A stretch of DNA of 64,000 bases, from the NCBI RefSeq assembly GCF_000146185.1, contig NC_012778.1:1557001-1621000 (forward strand), in the 5' to 3' direction. Under the pieces are notes generated by a model that did no database searches, was not told the DNA's origin, and saw nothing but the letters and a program-made list of their open reading frames with translations. Shown here in pieces: positions 1 to 8,711 of the stretch (position 1 is the stretch's first letter; each line of letters starts with the position of its first letter). Source of the DNA: [Eubacterium] eligens ATCC 27750 (GTDB lineage Bacteria; Bacillota; Clostridia; Lachnospirales; Lachnospiraceae). The translations under genes and the position numbers were made by a program.

Positions 1-1
1 C

Positions 2-262
2 CTGCAGCTTCTGTGTCTTACATTTCTTTATTATGGTGATAAGATATGCAGACTTTCCTACAATGAAAATGCTGGTTCTCCATGTATATTCCCCGCGGGA
101 TATTACGATGAGCTTCTAAATCTGCCTGAGAAAAAAGGCGGTGGGTTCTTAACAAAAAAATATCCCGCACAGGTTGTATTAGTTCCTGTACGGGATGAAT
201 ATGAACTATATGATATTGATACTCCGGACGATATTACTCGTCTTTTGAAGTATCTTGGTTAA
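2..262 (+). CDS. MobA/MocA-like nucleotidyltransferase, C-terminal part
   Basis: The window opens inside a plus-strand gene whose last 86 codons are visible, ending in TAA. The segment SPCIFP, a GGG loop, VPVRDEYEL and the closing DIDTPDDI are characteristic of the C-terminus of MobA/MocA-type NTP transferases, which attach CMP or GMP to molybdopterin. The gene converges with, and overlaps by 29 bp, the xanthine/uracil permease. In Clostridia such transferases often sit with purine/xanthine permeases and molybdenum hydroxylase genes, so a role in maturing a purine hydroxylase is plausible (inference). The N-terminal nucleotide-binding half lies outside the window, so the exact subfamily cannot be fixed. 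Confidence 0.8.
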   Translation: MQLLCLTFLYYGDKICRLSYNENAGSPCIFPAGYYDELLNLPEKKGGGFLTKKYPAQVVLVPVRDEYELYDIDTPDDITRLLKYLG

Positions 263-1688
263 CTTCGTTTTCCTGTGTGGCAGCTTCGTTTTCCGGTTTG
301 CTCTTAGGAAGTATCACATTAAGTAATATTGCCACAAATGCTGCAGGTACAATACCTGACTCACCAAACATAAGCTGTACTGCCTGTGGTGTATGTTCAA
401 GAATTGCAGGGCTTACACCCATTCCATAACCTACACCAAGTGCAACTGAAACAATTGAAAGTCTTCTTGCATCAAGTGGTTCTTTAGTAATAAGCTGGAT
501 ACCACTTACTATGATTGATGAGAACATCATAACTGCTGCACCACCAAGTACTGACTGTGGCATGATTGATATAAGTGCTCCAAGCTTAGGAATAAGTCCA
601 CATAATATAAGGAATACCGCACCTGATGCAAGTGCAACTCTGTTGACAACCTTAGTCATTGCAACAAGTCCTACATTCTGGCTGAATGATGTATTAGGAA
701 GCACACCAAACATGGCTGCAAGTGTTGAACCAAGGCCATCACACATTACACCTCCAGAAAGCTCCTTATCTGTTGCCTCTCTTCTCATTCCACCTTCCAT
801 AACGCCTGAAATATCACCAACAGTCTCTACTGCTGTTACAACAAACATTACAAGTACAGGAAGTATTGCTCTTAAATCAAACACAGGCTTAACTGGCATA
901 AACTTTGGAATTGCAATCCATTTAGCCTCTGCTACCTTGTTCCAGTTAAGTACCCATGATTTAGTATACTCAACTCCATCAGCTGTAACTGCTGTATGTG
1001 GAAGAACCAGTCCCATAATAATTGCTACAATATAACCCACAATAATTCCAACAAGAATTGCAGATGAACTAAGATATCCCTTAGTCCAGTGCTTAACAAA
1101 TAATATAACTACAAGCACAACAAATGCCAGGAAAAGATTTTCCAATGAACCAAAATCCTTAGCAGAGCTTCCACCACCAAATGAATTGATACCTACTGAG
1201 ATGAGCGACAATCCAATTGAAAGAACTACTGTTCCTGTTACTACTGATGGGAAGAATTTTCTTAATGGTTTAATAAATGCTCCAAGTACAGTCTCAAAAA
1301 GACCACCTATAATAGATGCTCCCATAATTGCACCATAAGCTAATATTCCACCACCCATAATCTTGGTAACACTGCTGAATACTCCAATAAATCCTGAGCT
1401 TGTACCCATAATAATAGGTACCTTGCCACCAACAGGTCCAATTGAAAACAACTGGATAAGTGTTACAATACCGGCGATAATCATCGCATTCTGTAAAAGT
1501 GCAACCTGAACCGATGCATACTCACTTCCTGCTCCGATTCCGCATGCTCCTGTGATAATAAGCAATGGTGTAAGATTACCTACAAACATTGCCATTACAT
1601 GCTGAAGTCCAAGCGGTATTGCCTGTTTCAGTGGAAGCTTTCCATTAAAATCATAAGCTTCCGGCATAAGTGCTTTAATCTTTTTCAT
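234..1688 (-). CDS. Xanthine/uracil permease, NCS2 family
   Basis: A 484-residue integral membrane protein with about 12-14 hydrophobic segments. It has the family hallmarks QHVMAMFVGNLTP near residue 30, MGTSSGFIG near 95 and NTSFSQNVG near 335, which line the substrate site of NCS2 nucleobase:cation symporters (COG2233). The length and the sequence around the TM10 signature fit the PbuX/xanthine type more than UraA, but the substrate is not proven. The C-terminus is short, hydrophilic and acidic (PENEAATQENE). A GGAGG lies 7 bases upstream of the ATG. The convergent MobA/MocA-like gene supports a purine-uptake role linked to molybdenum-dependent purine hydroxylation. Confidence 0.88.
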   Translation of the reverse strand: MKKIKALMPEAYDFNGKLPLKQAIPLGLQHVMAMFVGNLTPLLIITGACGIGAGSEYASVQVALLQNAMIIAGIVTLIQLFSIGPVGGKVPIIMGTSSGFIGVFSSVTKIMGGGILAYGAIMGASIIGGLFETVLGAFIKPLRKFFPSVVTGTVVLSIGLSLISVGINSFGGGSSAKDFGSLENLFLAFVVLVVILFVKHWTKGYLSSSAILVGIIVGYIVAIIMGLVLPHTAVTADGVEYTKSWVLNWNKVAEAKWIAIPKFMPVKPVFDLRAILPVLVMFVVTAVETVGDISGVMEGGMRREATDKELSGGVMCDGLGSTLAAMFGVLPNTSFSQNVGLVAMTKVVNRVALASGAVFLILCGLIPKLGALISIMPQSVLGGAAVMMFSSIIVSGIQLITKEPLDARRLSIVSVALGVGYGMGVSPAILEHTPQAVQLMFGESGIVPAAFVAILLNVILPKSKPENEAATQENEVNQDTSKDE

Positions 1689-1757
1689 AAGTCCTCCAGA
1701 TATTTATAAAAATGTATAAACATAATACTACATTATCATGTTTAATTCTACATTAAA

Positions 1758-2441
1758 TCACGAAAACTTATATCCAACTCCCCATACAGTTTTTATGTAT
1801 TTAGGATTCTTTAAATCTGTTTCTATCTTTGAGCGGATATTTCTTATATGCACCATAATTACATTATTAATGTCATATGCCTCCTCTTCACTCCACAGCA
1901 TATCATATATATGCTCCGTTGAGAAAACATTTCCTTTATTCTTCCATAAAAGCTCAAGTATCGCAAATTCCTTTGGTGTAAGCAGTATTTCTTTAGAAGA
2001 AAGAAATACCCTGTGAGTGTCTATATTCATAGTAAGGTCAAGATACTCCAATATATTACTCTGTTTCTGATTGTTAAAATCCTTATATCTTCTCAGCTGC
2101 GCCTTGACCCTCGCTATAAGCTCAACCGGGTTAAATGGTTTTGCAAGATAATCATCTGCACCTGCACTAAGACCTATAACCTTGTCCATATCCTGGTCTT
2201 TTGCAGACAGCATAATTATCGGAATATTGCTCTTTTTTCTGATTTCCATACAGAGGGTTATTCCGTCCATATCAGCCATCATAACATCAAGAATCGTAAT
2301 ATCTATGCTCATGTTATCAATAATATCAAGAGCATCTTTGCCATTAGCCGCCTTATATACCTGATAGCCCTCATTTTTTATATAGATTCCGACAAGCTCT
2401 CTAATATCTTCTTCATCATCAACCACTAAAACAGATGCCAT
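1758..2441 (-). CDS. OmpR-family response regulator
   Basis: A 227-residue two-component response regulator. The N-terminal receiver domain has the acidic pair D8-D9, the phospho-acceptor D52 in the LDVMM segment and the conserved lysine in AKPF. The C-terminal winged helix (about residues 128-226) ends with the typical RxxIxxD..NPKYIKTVWGVGYK. It is the last gene of a minus-strand operon after the SGNH hydrolase and the histidine kinase (27-bp gap to the kinase). The start is supported by GAGGAGG 6 bases upstream. It resembles VanR-type regulators; the target genes are unknown. Confidence 0.93.
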   Translation of the reverse strand: MASVLVVDDEEDIRELVGIYIKNEGYQVYKAANGKDALDIIDNMSIDITILDVMMADMDGITLCMEIRKKSNIPIIMLSAKDQDMDKVIGLSAGADDYLAKPFNPVELIARVKAQLRRYKDFNNQKQSNILEYLDLTMNIDTHRVFLSSKEILLTPKEFAILELLWKNKGNVFSTEHIYDMLWSEEEAYDINNVIMVHIRNIRSKIETDLKNPKYIKTVWGVGYKFS

Positions 2442-2468
2442 AATATCCTCCTCATTTCATAATCAGAT

Positions 2469-3974
2469 TCACATATCATTCTTCTTAAGTTCTATATTAA
2501 TTGCAAATATTCCATCATTATACTCAGCCCATACTCTTCCGTTAAAGCTTTCTATTGTTTCCTTTACAATCGAAAGTCCAAGTCCGTTGCCGGATATACT
2601 TGAATTTCTTGCATGGTCTGCCCTGTAGAATTTGTCAAATATTCTTTCGCAGTCAGGTGCTTTATCACTATCTGTCCTGTTGCAGAATTTTATATGAACA
2701 GATTCAGGTGTCTCACTCATATACACATTTATCGTTGAATTGTCCGATGAATACTTGATAGAATTCATTAAAACATTGTCAAATACTTCTCTTATCCTGT
2801 CAATATTAATATTAATCATCACTGATTCATTAGGTATATCTGTTTCAAAGCATTTGCCTTCCTTCTGTGCAATTCCGTCAAATTCAAGAATATCCTGTTT
2901 AAGAAGCAATGAAATATTACATTTTTCCATGTTCTCTTCGTTCATGGAAACCTGTTCATTTCTTGCAAGCCTGAAGATTTTATGAATCATTACATTAATC
3001 TTTTCAACCTGTCCAAATGCCCTCCGGATATAATCATCTCGCTCCTCATCAGTTGAATACTTGCCACTTATAACAACATCCAGATATCCCGTTATTATTG
3101 TCATTGGCGTCTTGATATCATGTGAAAGATTGGTAATCAGCTCCATATTCTTTCTGTCGTTCTCACGCTCCTCCTGCATCATCTTCCTCAGACTGTACTG
3201 CATATCATCAATCTGTTCAGCTATAAGAGTAATCTCGTCATTGCCCTTTTTATCTATGCTGGCATTAAGATTTCCTTTTGATATCTCATCTACAACCGTT
3301 GACAGATATCTGATATAATCAATTCTTTTCTTTGTAAGCAGAAAAACGCTTATTATAAATATAACTGAACTAATCGCAATACACATAAGCTTCAGCTTTA
3401 TATCAGCATACAGGTATTCCGGTGTAACCTCTGTCTCGAATATAATATAGTAAAGCATTTTTGAAACGCTCTTAGTATATACAAATGTATATGTAAGACT
3501 TTCTTCGTCATATGAATTAGTTATATATTGGGAAATGTCAACACTGACTTTATTTTTCTTATAATCAACGATTTCTCCATCTTCCGAAGTCTTCCACAAT
3601 ACCTGTCCATTTCTGTTCGTTATTGTGATTATCATATTACTTACTTCATCGGAAGCAAATGGCATTCTGTTATTCCCAAGAAGATACTTCATCGCATCTC
3701 CTATTGTTTTCTCGTCCTCACCACTATTGGCAGTTATCTCTTCCATTGCAGTATCAAGTGAGCTGTCTAATTCTCTTACCATATTCATTACCTGAATATC
3801 GTATCTTTTCTTATAATCAGATGTATCTTCTATTACATCGACCATAACTCCATAATGGCTGCATACAATAAACACTCCTAATGAAGCAAAAACTGCGATA
3901 GTAATTGATATCACAATTACCATCGCAAGTTCCTTATATATTCCGATTCTTTTCCGTACATATTGTGCGTTCAT
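2469..3974 (-). CDS. Sensor histidine kinase
   Basis: A membrane histidine kinase of about 500 residues. Counting from the upstream in-frame ATG at 3986, TM1 is near 21-43 and an extracytoplasmic sensor of about 155 residues follows. TM2 is near 199-217, the HAMP region about 218-270, the phospho-accepting H289 lies in NLSHDIKTP, and an HATPase domain with the G2 motif GNGLGLSIV is at the C-terminus. I prefer the ATG at 3974 because GGAGAG lies 5-6 bases before it, whereas the ATG at 3986 has no clear ribosome binding site. It is tightly coupled to the upstream SGNH hydrolase gene and pairs with the downstream response regulator. Confidence 0.9.
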   Translation of the reverse strand: MNAQYVRKRIGIYKELAMVIVISITIAVFASLGVFIVCSHYGVMVDVIEDTSDYKKRYDIQVMNMVRELDSSLDTAMEEITANSGEDEKTIGDAMKYLLGNNRMPFASDEVSNMIITITNRNGQVLWKTSEDGEIVDYKKNKVSVDISQYITNSYDEESLTYTFVYTKSVSKMLYYIIFETEVTPEYLYADIKLKLMCIAISSVIFIISVFLLTKKRIDYIRYLSTVVDEISKGNLNASIDKKGNDEITLIAEQIDDMQYSLRKMMQEERENDRKNMELITNLSHDIKTPMTIITGYLDVVISGKYSTDEERDDYIRRAFGQVEKINVMIHKIFRLARNEQVSMNEENMEKCNISLLLKQDILEFDGIAQKEGKCFETDIPNESVMININIDRIREVFDNVLMNSIKYSSDNSTINVYMSETPESVHIKFCNRTDSDKAPDCERIFDKFYRADHARNSSISGNGLGLSIVKETIESFNGRVWAEYNDGIFAINIELKKNDM

Positions 3975-3988
3975 ATTTCTCTCCATGA

Positions 3989-5098
3989 TTACCAGTAACC
4001 TAATTCAACGCCTTTTTCATATACACCTACACCATATGCATAATATCCATATCCATTAAGATGTGTATAATCATACTTTATACTGTCAGGAACTCTTCCA
4101 TCTAAAAGATTTTCTATATCTGTTTCGTTGGCTTCTTTTCCAGTTATATCTAAAGCATTCTGCATTAAATATGTTCTCATATTAATAAAATGGTCTCCAA
4201 ATGCTTCCCTTAACGCAGCTTCCCATAAAGTATCATTAAGTCCTACTTCCTTACTGCTGTTATAATTTTCACTGTCTATAGCTTCGTCTGGATTATCTGT
4301 ATCGCCAATGATAATATAACACTGTGTTCCTGAATTAGCAATCATTGCCTTATATTGAGATATCAATTCATCATATTCATCCCATCCGCCATTACTACCC
4401 ATTTCAATTATGAGTACATCTGCTGACATATCGTGTGCTGCTTTAGTTACTACTTCTGCACCTTTCTTAATCTTGACGCTCCGTGTTGTATCTTCATATA
4501 AGCTGATATACACTCCACCTTTGCTGAAAGATAACTGATATAATACATCATCAACATAAACCAGATTATCTACCTGAGCATTATTTGTTTCATATCCATT
4601 AAAGTTCTCAAGAGAAACTCCATCTCCATCTGCATTAACTATGCTCACTCTCACTTTTTTACCCGGTTTAACTGTAACTGATTTTCCAATGTACATCTTT
4701 ATACCACCCTGACGGAGTGCTATATCATATGAGGTTTCTCCGCATACGCCAAGATTATAGACATTCATACCACTATAATAAGCAAGCGCATCTGTATATG
4801 CCCAATCAGAAGCGTCTATTATGCCATCCTCATTTTCAATAAATGCTTCTCCGCTTCCAAGTCCGTATGTTATGGAATCACCCCAGCACACAATATTTTT
4901 AATTTCTCTATTGAAATTGATATTCTGATTATCTTCACTGTCCTGTTCAGTAACAAAGCTGTTTACGGGCACTATATTAATACCAATAGTCTCACCTGAA
5001 ACTTCTTCTTTATTAACCACATTTACCCAAATAGCTGCTGTCACACCAATTAAACACACTACACATAAAATAATAATATTCTTTATCCATCTTTTCAT
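3989..5098 (-). CDS. Membrane-anchored SGNH/GDSL hydrolase
   Basis: A 369-residue protein with an N-terminal hydrophobic anchor (about 6-26) and an SGNH hydrolase fold outside the membrane. Block I is WGDSITYG with the nucleophile serine, block III is EMGSNGGWDEY, and block V near the C-terminus is DYTHLNGYG with the catalytic Asp-x-x-His. A beta-rich insertion of about 80 residues lies between blocks I and III. Known substrates of the family are acyl, acetyl or polysaccharide esters; the substrate here is unknown. It is the first gene of an operon, with only about 15 bases to the preferred kinase start, which suggests its product or activity is tied to what the kinase senses (inference). GGAGG precedes the ATG. 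Confidence 0.8.
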   Translation of the reverse strand: MKRWIKNIIILCVVCLIGVTAAIWVNVVNKEEVSGETIGINIVPVNSFVTEQDSEDNQNINFNREIKNIVCWGDSITYGLGSGEAFIENEDGIIDASDWAYTDALAYYSGMNVYNLGVCGETSYDIALRQGGIKMYIGKSVTVKPGKKVRVSIVNADGDGVSLENFNGYETNNAQVDNLVYVDDVLYQLSFSKGGVYISLYEDTTRSVKIKKGAEVVTKAAHDMSADVLIIEMGSNGGWDEYDELISQYKAMIANSGTQCYIIIGDTDNPDEAIDSENYNSSKEVGLNDTLWEAALREAFGDHFINMRTYLMQNALDITGKEANETDIENLLDGRVPDSIKYDYTHLNGYGYYAYGVGVYEKGVELGYW

Positions 5099-5198
5099 AG
5101 TGATTCCTCCTCTGATGTTTATATCTGTATCTTAAAATACAAAAATAAATATCTACGAATGAGAAATCTTTAGATTTCTTAAGAATTAAAATATTATG

Positions 5199-5942
5199 TT
5201 ACTCTAAGATTTTACCATCAATCGAAATTGTTACAACCTGCCATGGAATAAACTTTCCGCTGTTCTGTAATGCAGTCTTTGCAGCATATTCAAGCCCGCC
5301 GCAACATGGAACTTCCATTCGCACAATAGTAACACTCTTAATATTGTTGTTACTCATTATCTGCGTGAGCTTTTCGCTGTAATCAACATCATCAAGCTTT
5401 GGACAGCCGATAATAGTAACCTTTCCCTTCATGAATTCCTGATGCATATTGGCATATGCATATGCTGTACAATCTGCAGCGATTAAAAGCTTTGCCCCGT
5501 CAAAATAAGGTGCATTAACTGGCACAAGCTTAATCTGGCATGGCCACTGTGCAAGCTGGGACTCTGGCACAACTGGAGCCGCATATGTACCTCCAGCCTG
5601 TTCTGCTGCCTCATTCTGTGTTGTATTTCCTGCCTGTCTGTTGAACTGTCTCATCATGCTTCCAGGGCACCCTGAAAAATGTGGTTCCTTCGCTGCTTTC
5701 TCCTTCGCCGCTTTATTAGCAAGAACCGCAGCCTCATCATATGCAGCCGCTTCTCTTTCTATAAATGTGATTGCTCCTGTAGGACACTGTGGAAGACAGT
5801 CTCCAAGTCCGTCACAGTAATCATCTCTCATAAGTCTTGCCTTTCCGTCAACTAAGCCGATTGCCCCCTCATGACATGCTGTCACGCAAGCTCCACAGCC
5901 ATTACATTTATCCTCATCAATATGAATAACTCTTCTTATCAT
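5199..5942 (-). CDS. Polyferredoxin-type 4Fe-4S protein with Cys-rich C-terminal domain
   Basis: A 247-residue protein starting at the ATG preceded by AAGGAG; an upstream in-frame ATG at 6002 lacks such a site. The first cluster motif is C13-x2-C16-x2-C19-x3-C23. The second is atypical, with C43-x5-C49-x3-C53-P. After a linker, the C-terminal domain contains AADCTAYAY, a GCPKLDD motif and a VPCCGGLEYA motif, suggesting another metal or redox site. Proteins of this type commonly accompany hybrid-cluster protein (hcp) and a Crp/Fnr regulator in Clostridia. Here the regulator is divergently transcribed from the shared 141-bp intergenic region but no hcp is adjacent. The electron-transfer function is inferred. 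Confidence 0.8.
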   Translation of the reverse strand: MIRRVIHIDEDKCNGCGACVTACHEGAIGLVDGKARLMRDDYCDGLGDCLPQCPTGAITFIEREAAAYDEAAVLANKAAKEKAAKEPHFSGCPGSMMRQFNRQAGNTTQNEAAEQAGGTYAAPVVPESQLAQWPCQIKLVPVNAPYFDGAKLLIAADCTAYAYANMHQEFMKGKVTIIGCPKLDDVDYSEKLTQIMSNNNIKSVTIVRMEVPCCGGLEYAAKTALQNSGKFIPWQVVTISIDGKILE

Positions 5943-6083
5943 TATATTAATCTCCTTATGTTCTGAATTGATTTTGTGATTAAATAATAATATAATGAGC
6001 ATAATAAATATGTTGTTTTAACCACATTTTTGAAAATTTATTAGAAATGTATTTAGATTTAACTAATAATAAAAGGAGAGCTT

Positions 6084-6734
6084 ATGGCAATCATTAAATC
6101 ACCTGTATTTAAAGACATTAGCGAAGCTGAAATATCAGAAATGACCTCAGCCGGCTTCCTGCGTGCCAGAAAATTCCGCAAAAAAGCAATTATATATCAT
6201 GTCACAGACATTGTTCACGAAATCGGAATCGTTGCGTCAGGACAGGTCACTATTGAATATATCGACATGTGGGGCAATAAAGCCATTATGAGTAACATTG
6301 CTCCCGGACAGGTATTTGCTGAAACATATGCATTAAGCGGCGAACCTCTGATGGTTGACGCTGTCGCGTCTGAAACAAGTGTCGTACTTTTTCTTAATAT
6401 AAGAAAGCTGATGGACTCCCAGCCTGAAAATGTGCATTACAAAGACACTATCCTTAACAACCTGCTGCACATTTCTATCCAGAAGAATCTTACACTTTCG
6501 AACCGCATATTCTGCACTTCTCCTAAGACCATCCGCGACAGACTTCTTATCTATCTATCCAATGAATCAAGAAAAGCAGGATGCGAAGAGTTCTCTATTC
6601 CTTTTGACCGCCAGCAGCTTGCCGATTATCTTAATGTCGACCGCACGGCACTTTCTAAAGAGCTAGGTAAAATGCGCGATGACGGGCTTATTGAATTCAG
6701 AAAAAATGTGTTTCATCTGCTCAGCATTTGTTAA
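6084..6734 (+). CDS. Crp/Fnr-family transcriptional regulator
   Basis: A 216-residue regulator with an N-terminal cyclic-nucleotide-binding-like beta-barrel (about 20-120) and a C-terminal winged helix-turn-helix (about 150-212) containing QQLADYLNVDRTALSKEL. There is no N-terminal Cys cluster of FNR type, so oxygen sensing through Fe-S is unlikely. Many Clostridial members of this group respond to nitrosative or redox stress, and the divergent polyferredoxin gene fits that. AGGAG precedes the ATG. The short shared intergenic region probably carries the operator, but I could not identify a convincing palindrome. The 3' end overlaps the convergent Nudix gene by 4 bp. Confidence 0.88.
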   Translation: MAIIKSPVFKDISEAEISEMTSAGFLRARKFRKKAIIYHVTDIVHEIGIVASGQVTIEYIDMWGNKAIMSNIAPGQVFAETYALSGEPLMVDAVASETSVVLFLNIRKLMDSQPENVHYKDTILNNLLHISIQKNLTLSNRIFCTSPKTIRDRLLIYLSNESRKAGCEEFSIPFDRQQLADYLNVDRTALSKELGKMRDDGLIEFRKNVFHLLSIC

Positions 6735-7189
6735 GAATACTGTTCTATGAACCGTTTCACCACTGGTCTTATCGGTGGTGAAATGTTATCAATATCTATA
6801 TCCTCCAGATTAAAGAATCTCAGTTCCTCAATCTCTTCCTCCTGTCTCTTTAATTCTCCATGATACCGCCTGCACACATATATAATCTCTATATTAGACA
6901 CCTCGTCTCCATTCGGATATATATAATGCACCTCTGGTCCTGAATTAACCATAAAGAACTCTATCTCATCTGCAACAAGACCTGTCTCCTCATACAGTTC
7001 TCTCCTTGCACAATCCTCTACCTTCTCATCAAGTTCAATAGAACCCCCGGCATATCCCCATTTGTGATTATCCGTCCTCTTTCCTAAAAGAATCTGGTTA
7101 TTCTCATTCACTATTATTATACTCGCAGCACACTGCATAAGTGTCCTGTGCCCTACGAGCTTCCTTAAATCCATTATGTAATTAGGCAT
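6731..7189 (-). CDS. Nudix hydrolase
   Basis: A 152-residue protein with a complete Nudix box. It begins GGSIELDE and follows G-x5-E-x7-REL-x-EE-x-GL, the metal-binding helix that hydrolyses nucleoside diphosphates linked to another moiety. The length is that of a stand-alone Nudix domain with an N-terminal strand region starting MPNYIMDLR. The substrate cannot be predicted. GAGG lies about 7 bases before the ATG. It converges with the Crp/Fnr gene, overlapping it by 4 bp. Just upstream is the degenerate end of an ABC ATPase, so this may mark the boundary of an insertion. Confidence 0.9.
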   Translation of the reverse strand: MPNYIMDLRKLVGHRTLMQCAASIIIVNENNQILLGKRTDNHKWGYAGGSIELDEKVEDCARRELYEETGLVADEIEFFMVNSGPEVHYIYPNGDEVSNIEIIYVCRRYHGELKRQEEEIEELRFFNLEDIDIDNISPPIRPVVKRFIEQYS

Positions 7190-7355
7190 GTGGTTTCCTC
7201 GGCTTTCTGTTTAATGTTGCTCTTGATTCGAAGTCTTCAAGTACTGCATTTTCACTATATGTATCTAATGCCGATGAAGGTTCATCCATCAAAACAATAG
7301 GTGCTTTTTTTGCTGCACTGACAATCACATTCATTCCATAGCTAATAATAAGTCT
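7182..7355 (-). pseudogene. Remnant of an ABC transporter ATPase
   Basis: On the minus strand an open stretch of about 55 codons reads KKAPIVLMDEPSSALD followed by about 20 further codons. This is a Walker B plus D-loop segment of an ABC ATPase of the exporter type. There is no Walker A, no start and no ABC signature upstream, and it runs into the start of the Nudix gene. It is best read as the leftover of a deleted gene. The confidence is in the homology of the short motif, not in the family member. Confidence 0.6.
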
Positions 7356-7391
7356 CTATTTTTCAATAAGTATTGCAAAATTATATGTTGT

Positions 7392-8711
7392 TTAAGAAAA
7401 TATTTTAATTTTAAAGATAAAAAATTCTTCATCCTGCAATGCTTTATATTCCATATTGTAATTATTCAGAATATTACTTACAATATATAAACCTAATCCA
7501 TTACTATTTTCCTTGTTTAAATCAAATTTAACATCAAATATTTTATCCATATTCGAAATTTTATTGTTACCGTATGTATTCTCTATATATAACCAATCAT
7601 TAACTATCCCAATATTAATTACCCCATTTACATCAGTATATTTTACCGCATTACTAATCAAATTAGATAGAATAATCTTTAAAGCTGTTTTTCCTATATA
7701 AATATTCTCATCTAATATATAATTATTGACAGTTATTTTCTTTTGATTTGCTAATATTTCATACTTTTTTAATATGTCTTCTAATGTATCATTTATTTTC
7801 AAATATTCTTCATCATTATTCAAATTTTCTATAGAATGAACTGATAATATTTGAGAAATATTTTTTGTTAAACTATCAACGATTTCAATACATTCATTAA
7901 TATAAATATCTCTCTCTTTATATTTTCCAATATTGTATTTCATGTTTTCCAGTATTATTTTAAGACTAGCAAGAGGAGTTTTAAGTTCATGGGATGCACC
8001 TTTAAAAAAGTCATATTTTAACTTTTCTAATTTTAAAATTTCTTTATTTTTAAATTCCAAATCGTCAATTGTTCTTAATAAAGTAGAATACAAATCATTA
8101 ATTTGTTGTTTTAATTCTCCAACCTCATCATTAGAGCTAACTTTTAAACGCGTTTTTTTATCCAGTTTCATCATTTTATCAGTAACAATTTTTATTTCTT
8201 GTAAATTATTTTTTATTGATTTTGCATAAATTAAAGAAATAATAGCAGAAAATAAAATTGATATTAATAATGAATATGGTAAAAATTTAAGGCTTAAATC
8301 TTTCGCATCTCTTTGCATATCAGCTGTAGAAACAAATTGTAGATTTATTTTTTTACCATCATTAAGCTTGATTTCTCTTTCTTCAATTATCAGAGAATTA
8401 CTATCACTTTCTAAATTAACATTTATATTATCTTTGATTTGTATTTCATTCTTATTATTCTCTTCTTTTATAAATGCTTTTATTTCACTACTTTTAGAAT
8501 AAAGTTCCAAAGTTTGTTCTATATATTTTATTTCTTTTCCATTCATATTACTAGAAATTTCATTTGCAATATTATAAATCTTTTCTTTTCTCGTCTCCAA
8601 ATATGTTTTAGGAAAGATAAAAAAAACTAATGAATGAACTAATATAATTATTATTCCAAGAACAGAAAATATTTGTATGAACATTTTGGGAAATATCTTT
8701 AATTTTTTCAT
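7392..8711 (-). CDS. Sensor histidine kinase of the AT-rich ABC cassette
   Basis: A 439-residue kinase: TM1 about 11-33, extracellular region of about 105 residues rich in Lys/Asn/Glu, TM2 about 141-162, HAMP about 163-215, phospho-accepting H241 in GASHELKTP and a C-terminal HATPase with NGLGLYIV. GGAGAG precedes the ATG, which overlaps the stop of the response regulator gene by 4 bp (ATGA), so the two are translationally coupled. Codon use is strongly A/T biased, with many AAA, AAT and ATA codons, unlike the flanking genes. This points to acquisition from a lower-GC Firmicute. The neighbouring ABC genes suggest it senses a peptide or membrane stress. Confidence 0.9.
   Translation of the reverse strand: MKKLKIFPKMFIQIFSVLGIIIILVHSLVFFIFPKTYLETRKEKIYNIANEISSNMNGKEIKYIEQTLELYSKSSEIKAFIKEENNKNEIQIKDNINVNLESDSNSLIIEEREIKLNDGKKINLQFVSTADMQRDAKDLSLKFLPYSLLISILFSAIISLIYAKSIKNNLQEIKIVTDKMMKLDKKTRLKVSSNDEVGELKQQINDLYSTLLRTIDDLEFKNKEILKLEKLKYDFFKGASHELKTPLASLKIILENMKYNIGKYKERDIYINECIEIVDSLTKNISQILSVHSIENLNNDEEYLKINDTLEDILKKYEILANQKKITVNNYILDENIYIGKTALKIILSNLISNAVKYTDVNGVINIGIVNDWLYIENTYGNNKISNMDKIFDVKFDLNKENSNGLGLYIVSNILNNYNMEYKALQDEEFFIFKIKIFS

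Noticed and set aside
1689..1757. Purine/xanthine riboswitch before the permease
   Set aside because: Only 69 bp separate the genes; too short and without the conserved aptamer stems.
5162..5179. AGAAATC/GATTTCT hairpin after the polyferredoxin gene
   Set aside because: Short stem with no T run in the direction of transcription; not convincing as a terminator.
5943..6083. FNR/HcpR-type palindrome in the divergent promoter region
   Set aside because: Only short imperfect matches (for example TTAG-N6-CTAA); nothing distinguishable from chance in AT-rich DNA.
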